Of a stretch of 64,000 nucleotides of DNA, positions 12,320-24,805 are shown one piece after another. The notes beneath the pieces are model-generated. The model was not told where the DNA came from and made no database searches. It was given only the letters and a program-made list of their open reading frames with translations. How positions within the stretch are numbered: position 1 is the first letter of the stretch; each line of letters opens with the position of its first letter. The stretch is from positions 84,282 to 148,281 of the forward strand of contig JAJKFJ010020891.1 of NCBI GenBank assembly GCA_027382625.1, in the 5' to 3' direction. A program made the translations under genes and the position numbers. This stretch comes from Tetmemena sp. SeJ-2015 (taxonomy: Eukaryota > Ciliophora > Spirotrichea > Sporadotrichida > Oxytrichidae).

Positions 12320-13180
12320 ATGAAGTATGAGATCCCTTAAAAGATTGAGAACTACCCCTACCGACTCGAGAGTATTTGCATATTTTCGAGTACTCTTAAT
12401 GACTTAACTTACAGCGATCAGATTTATGGGGTTCACACTCTATTCATTCACTATAGTAAAATCAAAAGAGATTACTCAGAGATATCTTAAGCACAATGAG
12501 TGAGAATCTTTAATGCTTCTCCTTTGTTCAAAATGCTTACTTTCCTAAGATTTGGTTTTTGACGGGGAAGTGCTCACCTTACTATTTTGTGCTTAAAATG
12601 TTCTAAATTACTAAATGAATGAAATATATACGATAGCAATAAAGAACTTGCGATATTTGAGAGCGACAGTTGAAAAGATATCAGATGCAGAGAACATCTT
12701 TGCAAGTGGTTGTTTCACTCAGCTTCAAGCTGTAGTTCTGATTATAAAGGAGAAGGTCTCTTTAGAACAGATATGCAACTTGAAATTCAAGCAAGTGTCT
12801 TACTTACAGATAATAGCTCCCAGTATATATAAATTACTTAAGATACGTCTAAGTAAATAAAATATACTTGCTTGAGAAGGATGATATGAACAATTTGAGT
12901 TATGAGCAATAAATAGCTTTTTGTCCGCTGAAAATTGCAATCAACAAAATCAAACAGAAAAAGGGCGAAGATCTTCTAGAGCTCAAATTAGTTAAGAATA
13001 ACTTAAAGGGAGAAGAAATAAACATCGAGTTAGTAAAAATGGGGTGTGAGTTTGCGAAAGAGGAGGAAGCAGAGACTACTGATGAGACTAAAAAAGAGAG
13101 ACAGCAAATTACTGTCAATATTTAGATCGCTTGTTATAAGAACATTAAACTTCAGCTTAATGTTTTAAAGGAATGAAACT
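12320..13180 (+). pseudogene. Leucine-rich paralogue, copy A, 3' part
   Basis: An ATG at 12320 opens a frame with YPYRLESICIFSS. Further on come KISDAENIF and SLEQICNLKFKQ, then a charged tail around KGEEINIELVKMG. All four blocks recur in the same order at 15990-17500 (DPYRLESISLCTS, KLSDAENIF, SLEQICNIKFKQ, QLSIELIKLG). Frame changes lie near 12500, 12600 and 12850. Conservation of the coding text between two copies argues the family was under selection until recently. Confidence 0.5.
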
Positions 13181-13217
13181 AATTTGTTTTAAAATATTTG
13201 TTCATTTTGTAATATTT

Positions 13218-13920
13218 TCAATAATCAATAAAGTATATTAACAAGGTAAATATTTTTTAGCTAATTATAAATCTTAAGTTACAAAATAATTTTATTCCAA
13301 GTATTTATTTCTGCTCTTAATCTGTAGAAGCGATCTCAGAGTATATTTCTTTCTACTCGTAAACTTCTATGTTATCGTGCTTCTTGTACCAACTCTTCTT
13401 CATGAAGGTGTTGTGTGTGAACACAGCTTCGTCAGCACATACAAACTTCACGCTATCCCTCTCACACCTGAGCAGTGTAAATATATTTCAGATTATTATA
13501 ATAAAATGGCTTAGTGAAGTCTATAACGCGCTTCACTCGATTCACAGTTTTGTACGTTATGCATTTCAACGATAGATGTTTGCTACAGTCTACGGAGAGA
13601 TCTTGAGATAAGGAAACTATCTATGGAAGATCTTCGCGCGCTACTCCAAACTGAAGTGCGCTTAGTGGCGAAGAGTTTGAGGATCAATCAAATAATTGAT
13701 GTGCACATCTTGAAACTTAGAAGTGCGATGAGGAACAGCTGCAACTCCTAACTTTCTCATCTGCAAGCAACTTTCAAATGCGAGAGTATAGTGTGGCACT
13801 CTCAACATTTTTGCGATGGAGTTGATGTTGAGAACTGGCTATTACTACTGATAAGGGTGACTACATCCATACCTTAGAGTCAAAATGAAACTGAGATAGG
13901 ATGGATCATGTAGTTATTTT
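13218..13920 (-). CDS. Minus-strand gene fragment, less AT-rich
   Basis: This is a clearly less AT-rich island. The minus strand reads without stops through REDLPQIVSLSQDLSVDC and VNRVKRVIDFTKPFYYNNLK. After a one-base frame step near 13465 it goes on to SVKFVCADEAVFTHNTF and KKSWYKKHDNIEVYEQKE, with TGA at 13218-13220. Upstream frames near 13700-13920 are broken. Base composition and codon choice resemble the housekeeping genes further right rather than the paralogue array around it. The function is unknown. Confidence 0.4.
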
Positions 13921-13924
13921 TGAG

Positions 13925-14480
13925 TAATTTCGCGTTTGACTCGCATGATTATAAGTATTAATAAAGAAATTAATTAAAGCAAGAATTGATTTATTTGCTA
14001 AATTAAAATAGAACAAATCAACTGCAGTTAAAGTGTTTCCAATTTAAATACATATTAAACTATTGGATTCACCATTAAATTTTTGAGCTTTATATCTTTG
14101 TTATTGAGTGGGAGTACTTAATTCTGAGTTAAAAGAGACACAAGATTAAAGGAAAAGGATTATTAAAATGAAGATTAGTGCGCGCATAATTTTTTACTTT
14201 TAAGGGGTCTATGGAGATAATTAAAATACCTCAAATTAATTTGATATATTCTTCAGAATATGCTGCAGATTATTAGTGAATCTTGCAGTTCTCCGCTTAT
14301 TATTTTAATAAATCATTGATTTTATAAAAATTCTATTCTATAATAAGAAATTAATTATATGAAACCTATTCTTACTTTCCTCTCCTTTTATTAATTTTGG
14401 TTATTTGTATAATTTTCCTTGGAATAGGATTCTTTGAAATTATCTTATAATAAATTTTAGAAATAAAAATGCTTCCTAAA
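13925..14480. other. AT-rich spacer
   Basis: No protein-like frame or RNA gene is seen, only A/T-rich words before the next paralogue copy starts. Confidence 0.4.
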
Positions 14481-15480
14481 AATGTGAGATGAGATTTATT
14501 GCTACTTCTCTCTTTAATTTGCTTTCACAACTTTATCGAAGCTCTCATAAATTGAACGAGAACTTACTCTCCAGCTTAAAACTATCTTTTTTAATTTCAT
14601 TAAATAATATTTTTATATATCTAAAGAGATGAGCTAAATTGACGATTGCAGTGAACTTAGACTGGTCCTAAATTTTAAAAGCCTGAGGAGATGCTTACAA
14701 TGCTTAAATCGATTTCATTCATACAAAAATTTAGCAACAGATTATATTTGAGAATCGAACCTAAAACTGAAATTAACTTCGATAACATTTTGTATTATAT
14801 TTGAAAATAAATTAAAATCTGAATGATATTAAAATAATAAAGAAAGTTTTTTAAAATTTTGGCCGTTAAAATGTGGGCTACTTTACTCTTTATATGAATT
14901 ATTCTATATCTCATTAAAAAATTAATATGAGTTTTTTCTATCACCATTACTACGCTAGCTTCTTGTTTCGACTAGAGTATAAAAATATTTGAATTTAAGA
15001 TCACTCATTTTATTTTATTGCGTGAGTGATAGGGAGAAAAAATTCAACCAAAAATTCAGCACTTCAACTGGTTTCGGATTTTAAATTTATTAATTAATAA
15101 TTAATTAAGTTCTCTTTTATATTAAATTCTAAGCAATAGTCCTTATTCTCAAATATGGATAAACAACGAGTTATGGAATTAGATCAAATTTCTTTAGATA
15201 TTAGTGGAAAGGGACTTGAAAATGGGAAACAGACTATAGCTTTTCTTGAGTTTCTTCAAGGCCTTGATGGAATAAATTTCAAAAAGTTAGTTCTTGGATT
15301 CCATTATCATTTAAAATAACGAAAATTTCAGCTTCAAAGACATAAAGATGTTCAAAAATGCTTTTAAATTCTAATAAATGTATGAAAATTAAATGAAATA
15401 AAAATGTATTTTATAAAGCTTTTGCTTTTGACTGTGGAAAGAATGTCAACTTTACTCAAGATTAAAAATACAAAGTAAGA
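14481..15480 (+). pseudogene. Leucine-rich paralogue, copy B, middle
   Basis: Positions 14488-14820 follow 11225-11545 word for word with many substitutions. Positions 15320-15480 follow 11740-11875 (the CATTAAGATGTTC / CATAAAGATGTTC blocks). The copy is more AT-rich than copy A, and its frames are broken more often. Together with copy A it marks a tandem duplication of roughly 3 kb. Confidence 0.45.
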
Positions 15481-15524
15481 ATACAAAATGACTTTTAAGA
15501 ATATTATATATTTGAAAATTAAAT

Positions 15525-15845
15525 TAAAATCAGGGATTGTTTTAAATAATAATAGAGAGTTGCAAATTCATGGCAGTTGAAATCGCAGATTTGATCTTCA
15601 GCTAGTTCAATAGCTTATGAAAATTTAATATGAGTTTCTTATATATTCATCGTACTCAGTTCTTCTCAACAGCGAGATATGATGCGTTGAGTTTCTTCAT
15701 TTTGAAATACCTGGCTATTTTCAACTTATGTAGCTTATAACTCTGTATTGAGAATTCCCACAACAAAGTTGCAAGAACATAAAGTTCTTAGAATTAATGT
15801 TGAAGCGAATGGTCTAATAATCATTTAAATTAGGCGAACTTTAAT
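15525..15845 (+). repeat. Paralogue block C, copy 2
   Basis: Related over its whole length to 5499-5800, including the GGGATTGTTT start, TTAATATGAGTTTCTT, and an AAGTTGCAAGAAC / AAGCTGCAAGGAT block. No stable reading frame spans it. Confidence 0.5.
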
Positions 15846-15989
15846 CGCAGCTGTTCCATTTTAATTTAACATATAAATTAATTCCATTTCCATTGAACTC
15901 TCAAATATAATACATATAAATAAATTAAAATTACTTGCTAAACATCAGACATTAAATAAAATAAAATTTTTTGAATATTAAAATCAGAG

Positions 15990-17510
15990 AAGCTTTTGAG
16001 TATCCTGAGGAGTTTGAAGAAGATCCTTATAGACTCGAAAGTATTAGTTTATGTACAAGCCAGATTTAAAATTATGATTTCATCGATAAAATATCTTTCA
16101 TTAAAACCCTCCTCATTCACCGTAGCTATATCAAAAGATAGAGTGTTGTAGATATCCTTAAAAATACTAAGCACCTTCAATGCTTTTCCTTTGTTCAAAA
16201 TAACTATTAGGAAGATTTCTATTATGATTGTCAGCTACTTTCAATTCTATTTAATGCTTAAAATATAAAATGGGAAGTATATCTTCTCCACTCATTTATC
16301 TAGTTAAAATTTTATAAATTACGATATGGCCTAAAATAAAAATAAAATTTTGGTATTCTATTTTTTTAGGATTCATATGTTCTAATTGGGCATACTCTTT
16401 TTTAAAGAGAGAATAGTAAGTAATAATGAAATTTTATTTCTAAAACTATTTTTAATGAGTTGAAGTATAATAAATCTAAATTCCATGTTATTTTTTATTA
16501 GATATAGTCATCACAGAATGGAGACTTTGCAGTTCAAATGTGATTGACTAGGATTTTTGTATTATTAAGCTAGGAAATTTAGAGATTGGGAAGACCAATA
16601 TATTAGTAATTATCAAAAGCTTTATATAATAAGAAACAATTAAAAGACGTTTAATCTTGCAATTCCATATTGATGGGATTTTTTCTAAATAACTCTTAAA
16701 CAAGATAACTTTATCGAAGTAGTCATTTTGTGCTGAATCATTATATTTTTCCAATTATATACTTATAAATTATTTTTCTTAATAAATTCAAATGAAAAAA
16801 AAATCTTTCGAATATGAATTAGATATTTAAAATCCGATATTTTGTTAGCTTAGGCCATAATATTATTTATAAAATGCCCATAAAATATGTAGGTAGCGAG
16901 GAAAGATCCTCTCCCCATAAAATTAATTAAGAATAAAATGTTGAAAAGTGAAATAAAGAATTTGCGCTACTTAAGAACCACTGTTTCAAAACTATCGGAT
17001 GCTGAAAACATCTTTGTCAATGGATCTTTCTCTTAAATCGAAGGCATAGAGATTATTATTAGAGAGAGGGTTTCTTTGGAACAGATTTGTAATATTAAAT
17101 TTAAGCAATTTGATCAATTACCAATCATTACAATAAAAGCTCCTCGAATAAATGATTTTTTTAAAAATTGAATGTTTTTACTAGAAAAAGAAGTGGCAAA
17201 TAATTTGAGCATGCAGCAATTAGTTGAAGTCCGTCCACTAGATTTCGCAATCAGCCAAATAAAACAAAAAATGCCAAAAAAAGTAAAAAGTTTGAATCAG
17301 ATTCATAGCAACACATAACCTGATCAACTAAGTATAGAATTGATAAAGTTGGGATATCCTTTCATTAATGATGGAGATTTAGAGGCTAATAATAGTGATA
17401 GCAATATAAAACATGAAGAGCAACATATTTCGGTGGATATTTAGGTAACTTCTTATGAGAATATTGCTCTCTAGTTTACTCTTTCAAATGATTGAACTCA
17501 GTTATTTAAT
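15990..17510 (+). pseudogene. Leucine-rich paralogue, copy B, 3' part
   Basis: It repeats the order of 12320-13180. The frame from about 16930 is open for nearly 200 codons (NLRYLRTTVSKLSDAENIF onward) except for one TGA at 17169-17171. A TGA or frame step lies at the equivalent place in copy A. The shared break may be an IES position inherited by both copies, or a shared disabling change. AT-rich text separates this from the first half (15990-16260). Confidence 0.5.
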
Positions 17511-17683
17511 CAAGATATTTTCATTTTCTTGAAAAATTGAACTCATTATAAAATTTACAAAAATTACGAATTCATTTAAAACAGTATATATTTTTAAACC
17601 TTATAAATTATTTCAATAGAGAATCAGCATATTTTATCATTTTAAAAATGATAAAATCTACTACTCTACGTTCTAAAAAAATT

Positions 17684-19448
17684 TCAAAAGGTGAATTTTT
17701 TAAGCAAAAGATTTAAAGCTTTGGTGATTTCTGTGCTTAGCAGTAAATTAAACTCGTTATCGTAGGGCTGCTTATCTGGATGATAAAATGTTATGATCCG
17801 TAAAATATTTTTGCGATTCCTCTTCTCATCAAAGATAAATTTTTTTCTTGTTTCCTCTATCTCTGCAGAGTCTGTATTGCATTAAGGAGGGTATTCCTTC
17901 AATAAATAGTCCACAAATTGTTCTAAGTCGTAGGTTTCAGATAAAATTTTAAGTTTATCTCCAATCAATTTGACCTTTGCCTCATTTTCCTAACGATCCA
18001 GCAGCTTCAACTTGGGCTCTTCCTTTCTCTTCTTTTTTATTTCTGAGATTAGAGATTTCCTTATCACTGATATCATAGATTTCGCTTCTTAGAAACGCTT
18101 TGAGATCTAGTCAGTCCTAAACTTCAGCAAGAAAGACAGCAGCTAAAAATCAACCAAGTAGTTTAATGCTCCATTATAATCCTTATGCACATCGAAAAGG
18201 ATTTTCCCAATTTTAAATGTACAGTTTGCTTCTGTCTCTACGCAAGTATCTCTGCAGTGCTTTATTGCCTTCTTATAGTTATTTATGGCTTACTGATAGG
18301 CACCTCTTTTCACCATCAGGTCTGCCTTCTCCTCTTTTTCTTGAGCCTTATTAAGTGCTTGTTTTTTATCCCTTCTACTTTATTGCTTCTTCAACTCTTC
18401 TATCTTCATCGCCACCATGTCATTCTCCATCCCATCTTTGAGGAGTTTGAACTAATCTTATGCTAAATTCAAGTATTTGAGAGCTGTATCTTTCTCTCCA
18501 GTGGCATTATCTACTTCAAGAGCCAGCTTATAATAGATCTCAAACAATTCATGTCCACAGAAGTTTTTCAAGTGCATCATTTCTGATGGAACACTCTCCC
18601 AGAGAACTTCGAATATTTGCTAAAGTACTTCCAGATCATCTGTACGCTCTTTTATCTTAAAGATTATGAACTTACGCATCATTTCACTTTCCCTAAAGAT
18701 ATTCACATCGAAGTCCTCACTCATCCGCAGACAAACCTCAAACTACTTGCATGCTCTGCAAATATACTTAGCTCTAAATTCAGATTCAAACTGAACACTA
18801 GCTAGCAGGAAGAATACCTGTCCAGTTCTGAAATAAGCATACTGCTTTTTCATAGTTAGTTACAGATACTTTAATGGCTCTCTTGTAGTATTTCAAAGAC
18901 TCGTGAAAGAACTACTTTTGTAAATCGAACTCCCTTTCCTTTGATTTTGAGAATTCAATGCAACGTTCAGCTTTGTCCATGTATTTTGAGTATCTCAGCT
19001 TGCATGCTTTTAAATAATCTTCTTTCTGTTAAGGATTGAGCGTATTAATGTCTACCATAGTTAAGTTTGAAAGACTGGCAGATGTCATAAAGCTTAAAGT
19101 GGTATCTTCTGATTAGAGATGAAGTAGAGGTGGTATGATTGACATCTCAGATGTGTCATCTCTCATCTAAGCTATGTGCCTTGACATACCAGAGATATTT
19201 GAAGCTGAACTCTGATTAGTAAAGGAAGCCTAATCTGAAGCCATAGACTCAAGGTCCTTCGCCTCCTCCAAATCTGAACTATAGAGATCATCATCCTCTG
19301 GATCACTACCATCCTTATTTTTCTCTTCCTGACTGTCTATTTCATCAGTATCCAAGTCATCCTCAGAATAAAGATCTTCATCATCTGAAGATTTATCTTC
19401 GCTATTATCGCTTGAAATGCTGTTCTCGTCAGAGTAAGTTTGACTCAT
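17684..19448 (-). CDS. TPR and J-domain protein
   Basis: The first 75 residues are acidic and Ser/Asp-rich. A helical tetratricopeptide-like array follows, with motif-like segments such as YRTGQ-type helices and YQQAINNYKKAI near the middle, then a basic coiled coil. The last 60 residues contain FYHPDK, the HPD signature of J-domains, which stimulate Hsp70 ATPases. A 28-nt GT-AG intron at 18842-18869, with a CTAAC branch-like word, must be removed to keep the TPR frame. The stop is TGA at 17684-17686. A co-chaperone role is inferred from the domains; the substrate is unknown. Confidence 0.75.
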
Positions 19449-19509
19449 CTCTCACTTCTATTTTGCTTAGTTATTATTAATTCATCTCCAATTAGTAGTT
19501 CATTATATT

Positions 19510-19773
19510 TTGGGAACCATTTTTCATTACTTGAATTTAAATATTTATGCACAAGTATCTTACGTGCCTGAGTTGGATGGATTTGTTTGCGCTTCTAAAA
19601 ATGTAGGCATGTTTGTCAGAACTAAGGAAGATATTAAAGAATATACCCAAGATAACTATAAGTTCTCAAGGAAAATAGCACTTCTCAAAATTAAAGATAA
19701 TTTAAGAGGACATTAATTGAGTTTTAATCTTAATTTTAATTAAATCAGTTTAGATTTTTCAATAGTAAGCTGA
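19510..19773 (+). CDS. Short ORF between two minus-strand genes
   Basis: An open frame from 19510 (no ATG) to TGA at 19771 reads like protein in its middle (PELDGFVCASKNVGMFVRTK). It overlaps the 3' end of the PHD gene by a few codons on the other strand. It could be a small gene, or an MDS belonging to a gene elsewhere. No family is recognised. Confidence 0.3.
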
Positions 19774-20989
19774 ATTAGAATTGGGATTAGTGTCGCCTTG
19801 AATATCGACAAAATCATCTGCCATTTCATCATCACCTGGGATTATATACTCGTCATCTTCTTTATTCTGTTGAGTTATATGAATCTAGCCATCATGGCCA
19901 ATCTTGATATCTTTTATAACTTCCTCATCCTTCTTTTTTATGTTACTCATTTTATCATCTTTTTTGAATGGGAGAGTAGATTATTTACTCAAGCTTAGGC
20001 TGACTATATTTTTACTACTTGACGTCTCTTTTGTGGTATTATTCTTAGATTTTTTAAGATTTTCAGATTTAGTTTGATTTAGTTGTTGATTTATCTGTGC
20101 TTTCTTTTTTGGAGCCATTTGAGGCTGATGCTTTTTACAATAGACGAATTTGATGTTTGGATCTTTGAGATCTACAATCATAAGCTGAGGATCTCTGATT
20201 AAGTCATGATCGATGGCGCACCTCACATGAAAACTTATGTTGCAGTATTTATAGTCGCACTTGATGCACACTCCCTGCTAGAAATCGCAAAGTGTGCACT
20301 TCATTTGATAGTTGGCATATGGGATATGTCCCTCTATCCTCCCTGATACCCCACTTTAAAAATCCCACTCGGAAGGATTCATGCAAAGCGATAGCTGCGT
20401 TAGCTTGATTCTACCTTCCAGTTGAGGAATTCTTAGTTCTCCTGACAGGTGGCGCATTAGTAAAGTAAATCTCCTTAATCCAGTTAACACAAGTTATGTG
20501 CACCCAAAATTTTTACACCTTTTGTCTTCCATTGACTTATTGCGGAGATCCATTGGCCAGGATCATCAATCCTTTCATCTTAAAGCAGAGGAAGCAAGTC
20601 ACTTCCTCTGCATTCTTGTTGTTATTTATCAGGTGCATACATCTTGAGCAAAACCAATCCAGTTGTGGAACTTAATGCTCTAACTCTCTCTTGTAGCATT
20701 ACTGATGCACGCCCAGGTTGCAGAGTTCACAAAATACTAGTTAGTCTTCTTCCTCTGAGGAACCATCTCTGCAGATATCGCAGCACTGAGTTTCTTCTAT
20801 TTCATTTCTGCTCTCATGGATCGAACTGTACCGAGCTCTGAGTTGCTCTATCAATCGGGGATCTCTCTGCCTATATTGAATAAACAAGTTCAAGGAGGTC
20901 TGAATTTGCTAGAAGAATTCTTTCCTCTAATCAAAGTCTGACTCCAACTTAGTTAAAAGCTTTTAAAAATATTTACTACCACCTTGCAT
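19759..20989 (-). CDS. PHD-finger / extended-PHD protein
   Basis: After a coiled N-terminus of about 60 residues comes a PHD finger: CDICRDGSSEEED, then CELCNLGVHQQCY and CSRC. A second zinc unit follows (CFLCF, FWVHITCVNW, then CTLCDFQQGVCIKC and FHVRCA). This is the extended-PHD arrangement of the JADE/BRPF/AF10 type, which reads histone H3 in chromatin. A 61-nt GT-AG intron (20354-20414) lies between WVH..C and the last zinc knuckle and restores the frame. The tail is Lys/Asp-rich. The stop is TGA at 19759. The role as a chromatin reader follows from the family, not from the sequence alone. Confidence 0.8.
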
Positions 20990-21109
20990 CTTGTACTGAA
21001 TATAAAAAGAGAAATGAGAATCTGAATATAAATTCAATTTTAGTTTTTAAATATTTAAATAATCTTGAGTAGAATATATCATAAGAAATGCTATTTGTTT
21101 ATAACTTCT

Positions 21110-23328
21110 ATGGTTCAATCATTAGAAAACTTACAGGAGCAGGATCCTGAAGCTGTTATTAAGTTAAAGGAAGCGATGAGCAACCTGACCTTTGTAGGAG
21201 AATACATTGGGGACTAGGAGCATCAGCATATGGTGAAGTACAATCGATCCACTGTCATATTCTATGCAGTAGTGGACAATAACAGTGCAAGTATTTGTTG
21301 GCCCACTGATAAGGCACTCTCATTATTCCAGCGCTTTAAGTTCGATGTTGTGAATGTAGAAAGTCATGGAATGTTCAATAGTTACGAAATGCTTTGCAAC
21401 AGACTTACTACATTCATCATTATATCTGTGTGGAATAAGAAGAAACAAGGATGGAGACTCCTCAAAGGACAAAATAAGTCATACAATAATTACATAATTA
21501 CTGTCGTTTAAGCATTTGTAAGGGAAATGAATCAAATCATTGAGGGAAACACTCTCCCATAAAATTAATCACTCATCATTTTAAAATTAGATATCATTTA
21601 TAACCGATTGAGTTCTACGTGACTTTGCTTCACCTTTATTTATTCCCTTGTGTATTTATGAGAAAGAAGAGACTCCTGAAGAGAACAAGTAAGGGGAAAG
21701 CCAAGATAGGCAGTCAATAGTTTTTATCACCCCAATCCATGCACTTAGTAATGAGATTGCAGAATGGCTCAGTGAAAGCTTCAACTGCTTTCAAGCTATT
21801 GGGGTTTCCAAGGATATTTTCACTCATTTGATTCCTAAGCCAGACGATGATGCCAAGAGCAGGATGTTGATTTTGCATACTCAAAGTGCAAATCAATTGC
21901 AATTAGCAGTAGACATCGCTAGTGAGATGAAGTGCCTAATCTATGTTTGCGGATTTGATAATGCAGGAAAGGAAAAATAAGAGACTGCTTATATGCAGTC
22001 ATAAGATGGCCCTCCACTTAGAAAAGTAGAAATCAACAGACTGTTCCAAGAGTAGTTGGGAATGGTCAAATAATTATTAGCTGCTAAATATGCTACGAAG
22101 CCATAAACCAATCAAAAAACCAGGCAAACATGGAACATTGATAATTTTGATGTTGAAGAAGAGATAAAGTAGTATGAAATCGAGTTACAATAAGCATAGA
22201 ACTCTCAAAGTGTTAAGGAAAGACTTAAGCAAATACTTCTCAGATATACAAGAAAAGATAACCTCATTGAAAGAATTCATCAGACCTCAAAATTATCTGA
22301 TTGTGGTTATCCCCTTCGGAGTCACTGGCTCTGGTAAAACTACTTACAGAAACTTCCTTCAAAATTACATTCAGCAGACTCTTGGTCTCAACTGGAAGTT
22401 TGATTACGTCTCGTCTGACGAGCAAAGAGGCAAAGCTATTGAAGAGTATATGAAGAGAAACAAAGCAAATCGCTCAACTGCTTTCGAAAAGAGTGGAAAA
22501 GAGGCAAACAATCAATACAGCAGAATTGTTAAAGAAATGGTTAAGAAGTCCAGTAATGTCAAGAGTAAGGTGTCAAATTTAATATAAATTGAGCAGTATA
22601 ATCTAGAATGATGTCTGTGCTGTTCTTGGACAAGAACCACCCAGAGAATGGACTGGAGAGAGCATTCCCTGAGATAGAAGGAAGTCTTCCCTAAGGAGTT
22701 GCATTGAGAAAGCTTTACTTGATTCCGAAGATAGAGAACCCTATGAATGAATAATAATCATCATATACCTTCCTAATAGATTGTATACTGCTACTTTAGA
22801 CTCATGGGTAGAGAAAATCATGAGACACTTGACAACTCTGATCCCATTAACACCACTCGCATAATTAATTTTGAAATGTTCTTCAAGCTCTTCTGTAAAG
22901 TTAACTTCGATGGCGAGTTTTTAAAAAGATGGCGACTGACTGATTTCTTAGAGGTGCCAATCACTCCTTCTTGTCTTAACGTCCAGTTACTTTAAATTAA
23001 TTTTTGTAATATATTTGAAGACTTGATTCTAATTTTACCTTCAGATGATTTAGAGAAACTTACAAATGATATCTTGAGAGGGTTTAAGAAGGGCTCTAAG
23101 CCAGAGGACTACACTAAGATAAAGAAATTCATGGCACAGGCAGAGCAATACAGAGAAGCCTTTACTCAATCTAAGACTGAATAGACTGAGCTAGAGTCAG
23201 ACACCTTAGATGGCTTAGTTAGTGCTCTTCAGAGCTATTAGAAAGAAGTAGGCATTGAGGAAGAGTAGAAGATTGAGGAGAAGAAGAATGAGAGTAAATA
23301 TTCAAAACATCAACTTTAATTCATTTGA
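21110..23328 (+). CDS. tRNA-ligase-like protein with kinase domain
   Basis: The N-terminal third (FVGEYIGDQEHQHMVKY, then SICWPTDKALSLF) resembles T4 Rnl1/Trl1-type RNA ligases downstream of the nucleotidyl-lysine motif. Near the middle IVVIPFGVTGSGKTTY is a P-loop of polynucleotide-kinase type. After it comes LFLDKNHPEN and, later, LMGRENHETLD, both typical of the fungal/plant tRNA ligase kinase region. GT-AG introns are read at 22210-22243 (34 nt) and 22565-22596 (32 nt). IESs are inferred at 21539-21606 and, less surely, 22777-22783 (pointer TA, 7 bp). The KxxG ligase motif is not seen upstream, so the 5' segment may lie elsewhere. Confidence 0.65.
21539..21606. other. IES in tRNA ligase gene, pointer ATTGAG
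   Basis: ATTGAG occurs at 21539-21544 and again at 21607-21612. Removing 68 bp with one copy eliminates an in-frame TGA and joins NQIIE to FYVTLLHLYLFP. A 32-nt intron is then needed to reach the next segment, so this join is less secure than the others. Confidence 0.55.
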
Positions 23329-23404
23329 ATATTTATTTAAATTCAAATTACCTCTGCTATTAAAAATGGTGGAGAGGGCTAATATATATTTTGATTATTA
23401 ATTA

Positions 23405-24805
23405 ATGGGCAACGCTTAAGCTCCCTCTTGTGATGTGACTCTAGAGCACTTTTAGAAAACTTTCCCCTCGCTAGCTTGGTACATAAACGATGAGCTGACT
23501 TTCCTGGAAATTTTCGAGCACGTGCAACAAACATGTGAGTTCTTGGAATCACGTAACATGGATTGCAAGGATAGAGTGTACACGAAAAGAACCAAGGAAA
23601 TGAAAGCTCGTATCAAGGATATAATTAGGAAGCGGTCCAACATCCTAGTGAAGAGAGAAGTTGATTTAGACATGATTGTTGATTACTTCTCCTATGCATG
23701 CATCTATGGTGAGGATGTAGCTCCTGAAGCAGATAAACCAGAGGTAAGTTTTATTATTCTTTTGTATATGATATATTTGTTAGAGAGTGTATTTATACGA
23801 CTGGAGTAAGTTAGTAAGGGACATCCCTGAGAAGACTCTCAAGCACCATCTTCAAATTTAGAAGCAGCTAGAAGTTGCAAAACCTCAGATGGCGCAAGAT
23901 ATGCTGGAGATCTCAGAGTAGAAGGCAGTTCAAAATGGCTTTGACAATCTAGCTTAGATGGAGTACTTCACTAACTTGGAGAAATACGAAGACCTCTCCT
24001 TCATAGCCAGATAAGCAGCAAAGAAGAACTAAGACTATGAATCAGCAAGGGAGCGCATGCGATTTGGATTTAACTAAAACGAGGGAGATGACACTTAGGT
24101 TGAATATAATGCTGTGACTCACGGAGATTAGTAATACAACCCTAACAGAGGTAAGACGCTTTAGTTAATCTTAATTTATTATTATAGAATACGAGAGCTC
24201 AGTGCTTTTAAACTAAAAGAACCCGGAAGAGTTAGCACACCAGGACAAGTTAAGCTCCTTACCAGTGAGGAGATATTGATACCATACTTAATCAGATTTG
24301 TTTTCTATAAAGTATTCAAAACCTTTAAATTTATTACTTGTTTTTAATTCACCTTATTGTTACATTTAAAAATGAGAGTGAGGTTCCTAAACAAAAAGTA
24401 CCTTTATATCTAGGAGTAACCGTTGAGGAAGACCCAGATTGGCAGCCCAAGATTCAATCAATATTGGAGTAAGTGGCCTCTGCTCTCCTCAGTCAAGCAG
24501 AATCAGAAGATAGAGTACAGCAACTTGCTAATGTATCTAGAGATTGGAAAGATGCTTTAATAAGACCCAAAGACCAAAAGGTAGGCAATGATCTATGGAA
24601 GAGACCTAACAGCTATCATACTTCCTCAATAATCAAAGACTTTTTAGGAGGGAAAACCAAGTTTGCTAACGGACAAGATGTAGCCAAATAATTTGTGGAA
24701 GGAAAGTAAGTTCATAAGAATTATTTTTTTTGTTAAATGAAATCTGATATTGAGATTAAATATCAATGTGAATTTGATTTCAATAATTTAAGTATTTTAA
24801 AATGA
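23405..24805 (+). CDS. Unrecognised protein, N-myristoylation-like start
   Basis: It begins MGNAQAPS, a good N-myristoylation signal, so membrane anchoring is possible. At least three GT-AG introns are needed: one starting GTAAGTTTTA at 23742, one 23-24 kb intron with GTAAGACGC near 24151, and one long AT-rich intron near 24260-24370. The protein is helical, Gln- and Glu-rich in the middle, and ends with a conserved-looking block (DWKDALIRPKDQKVGNDLWK). No domain is recognised. The frame closes at TGA 24803-24805, overlapping the delta-tubulin ATG by 4 bases. The true stop may be earlier if the GTAAGTT at 24705 is a donor. Confidence 0.5.
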
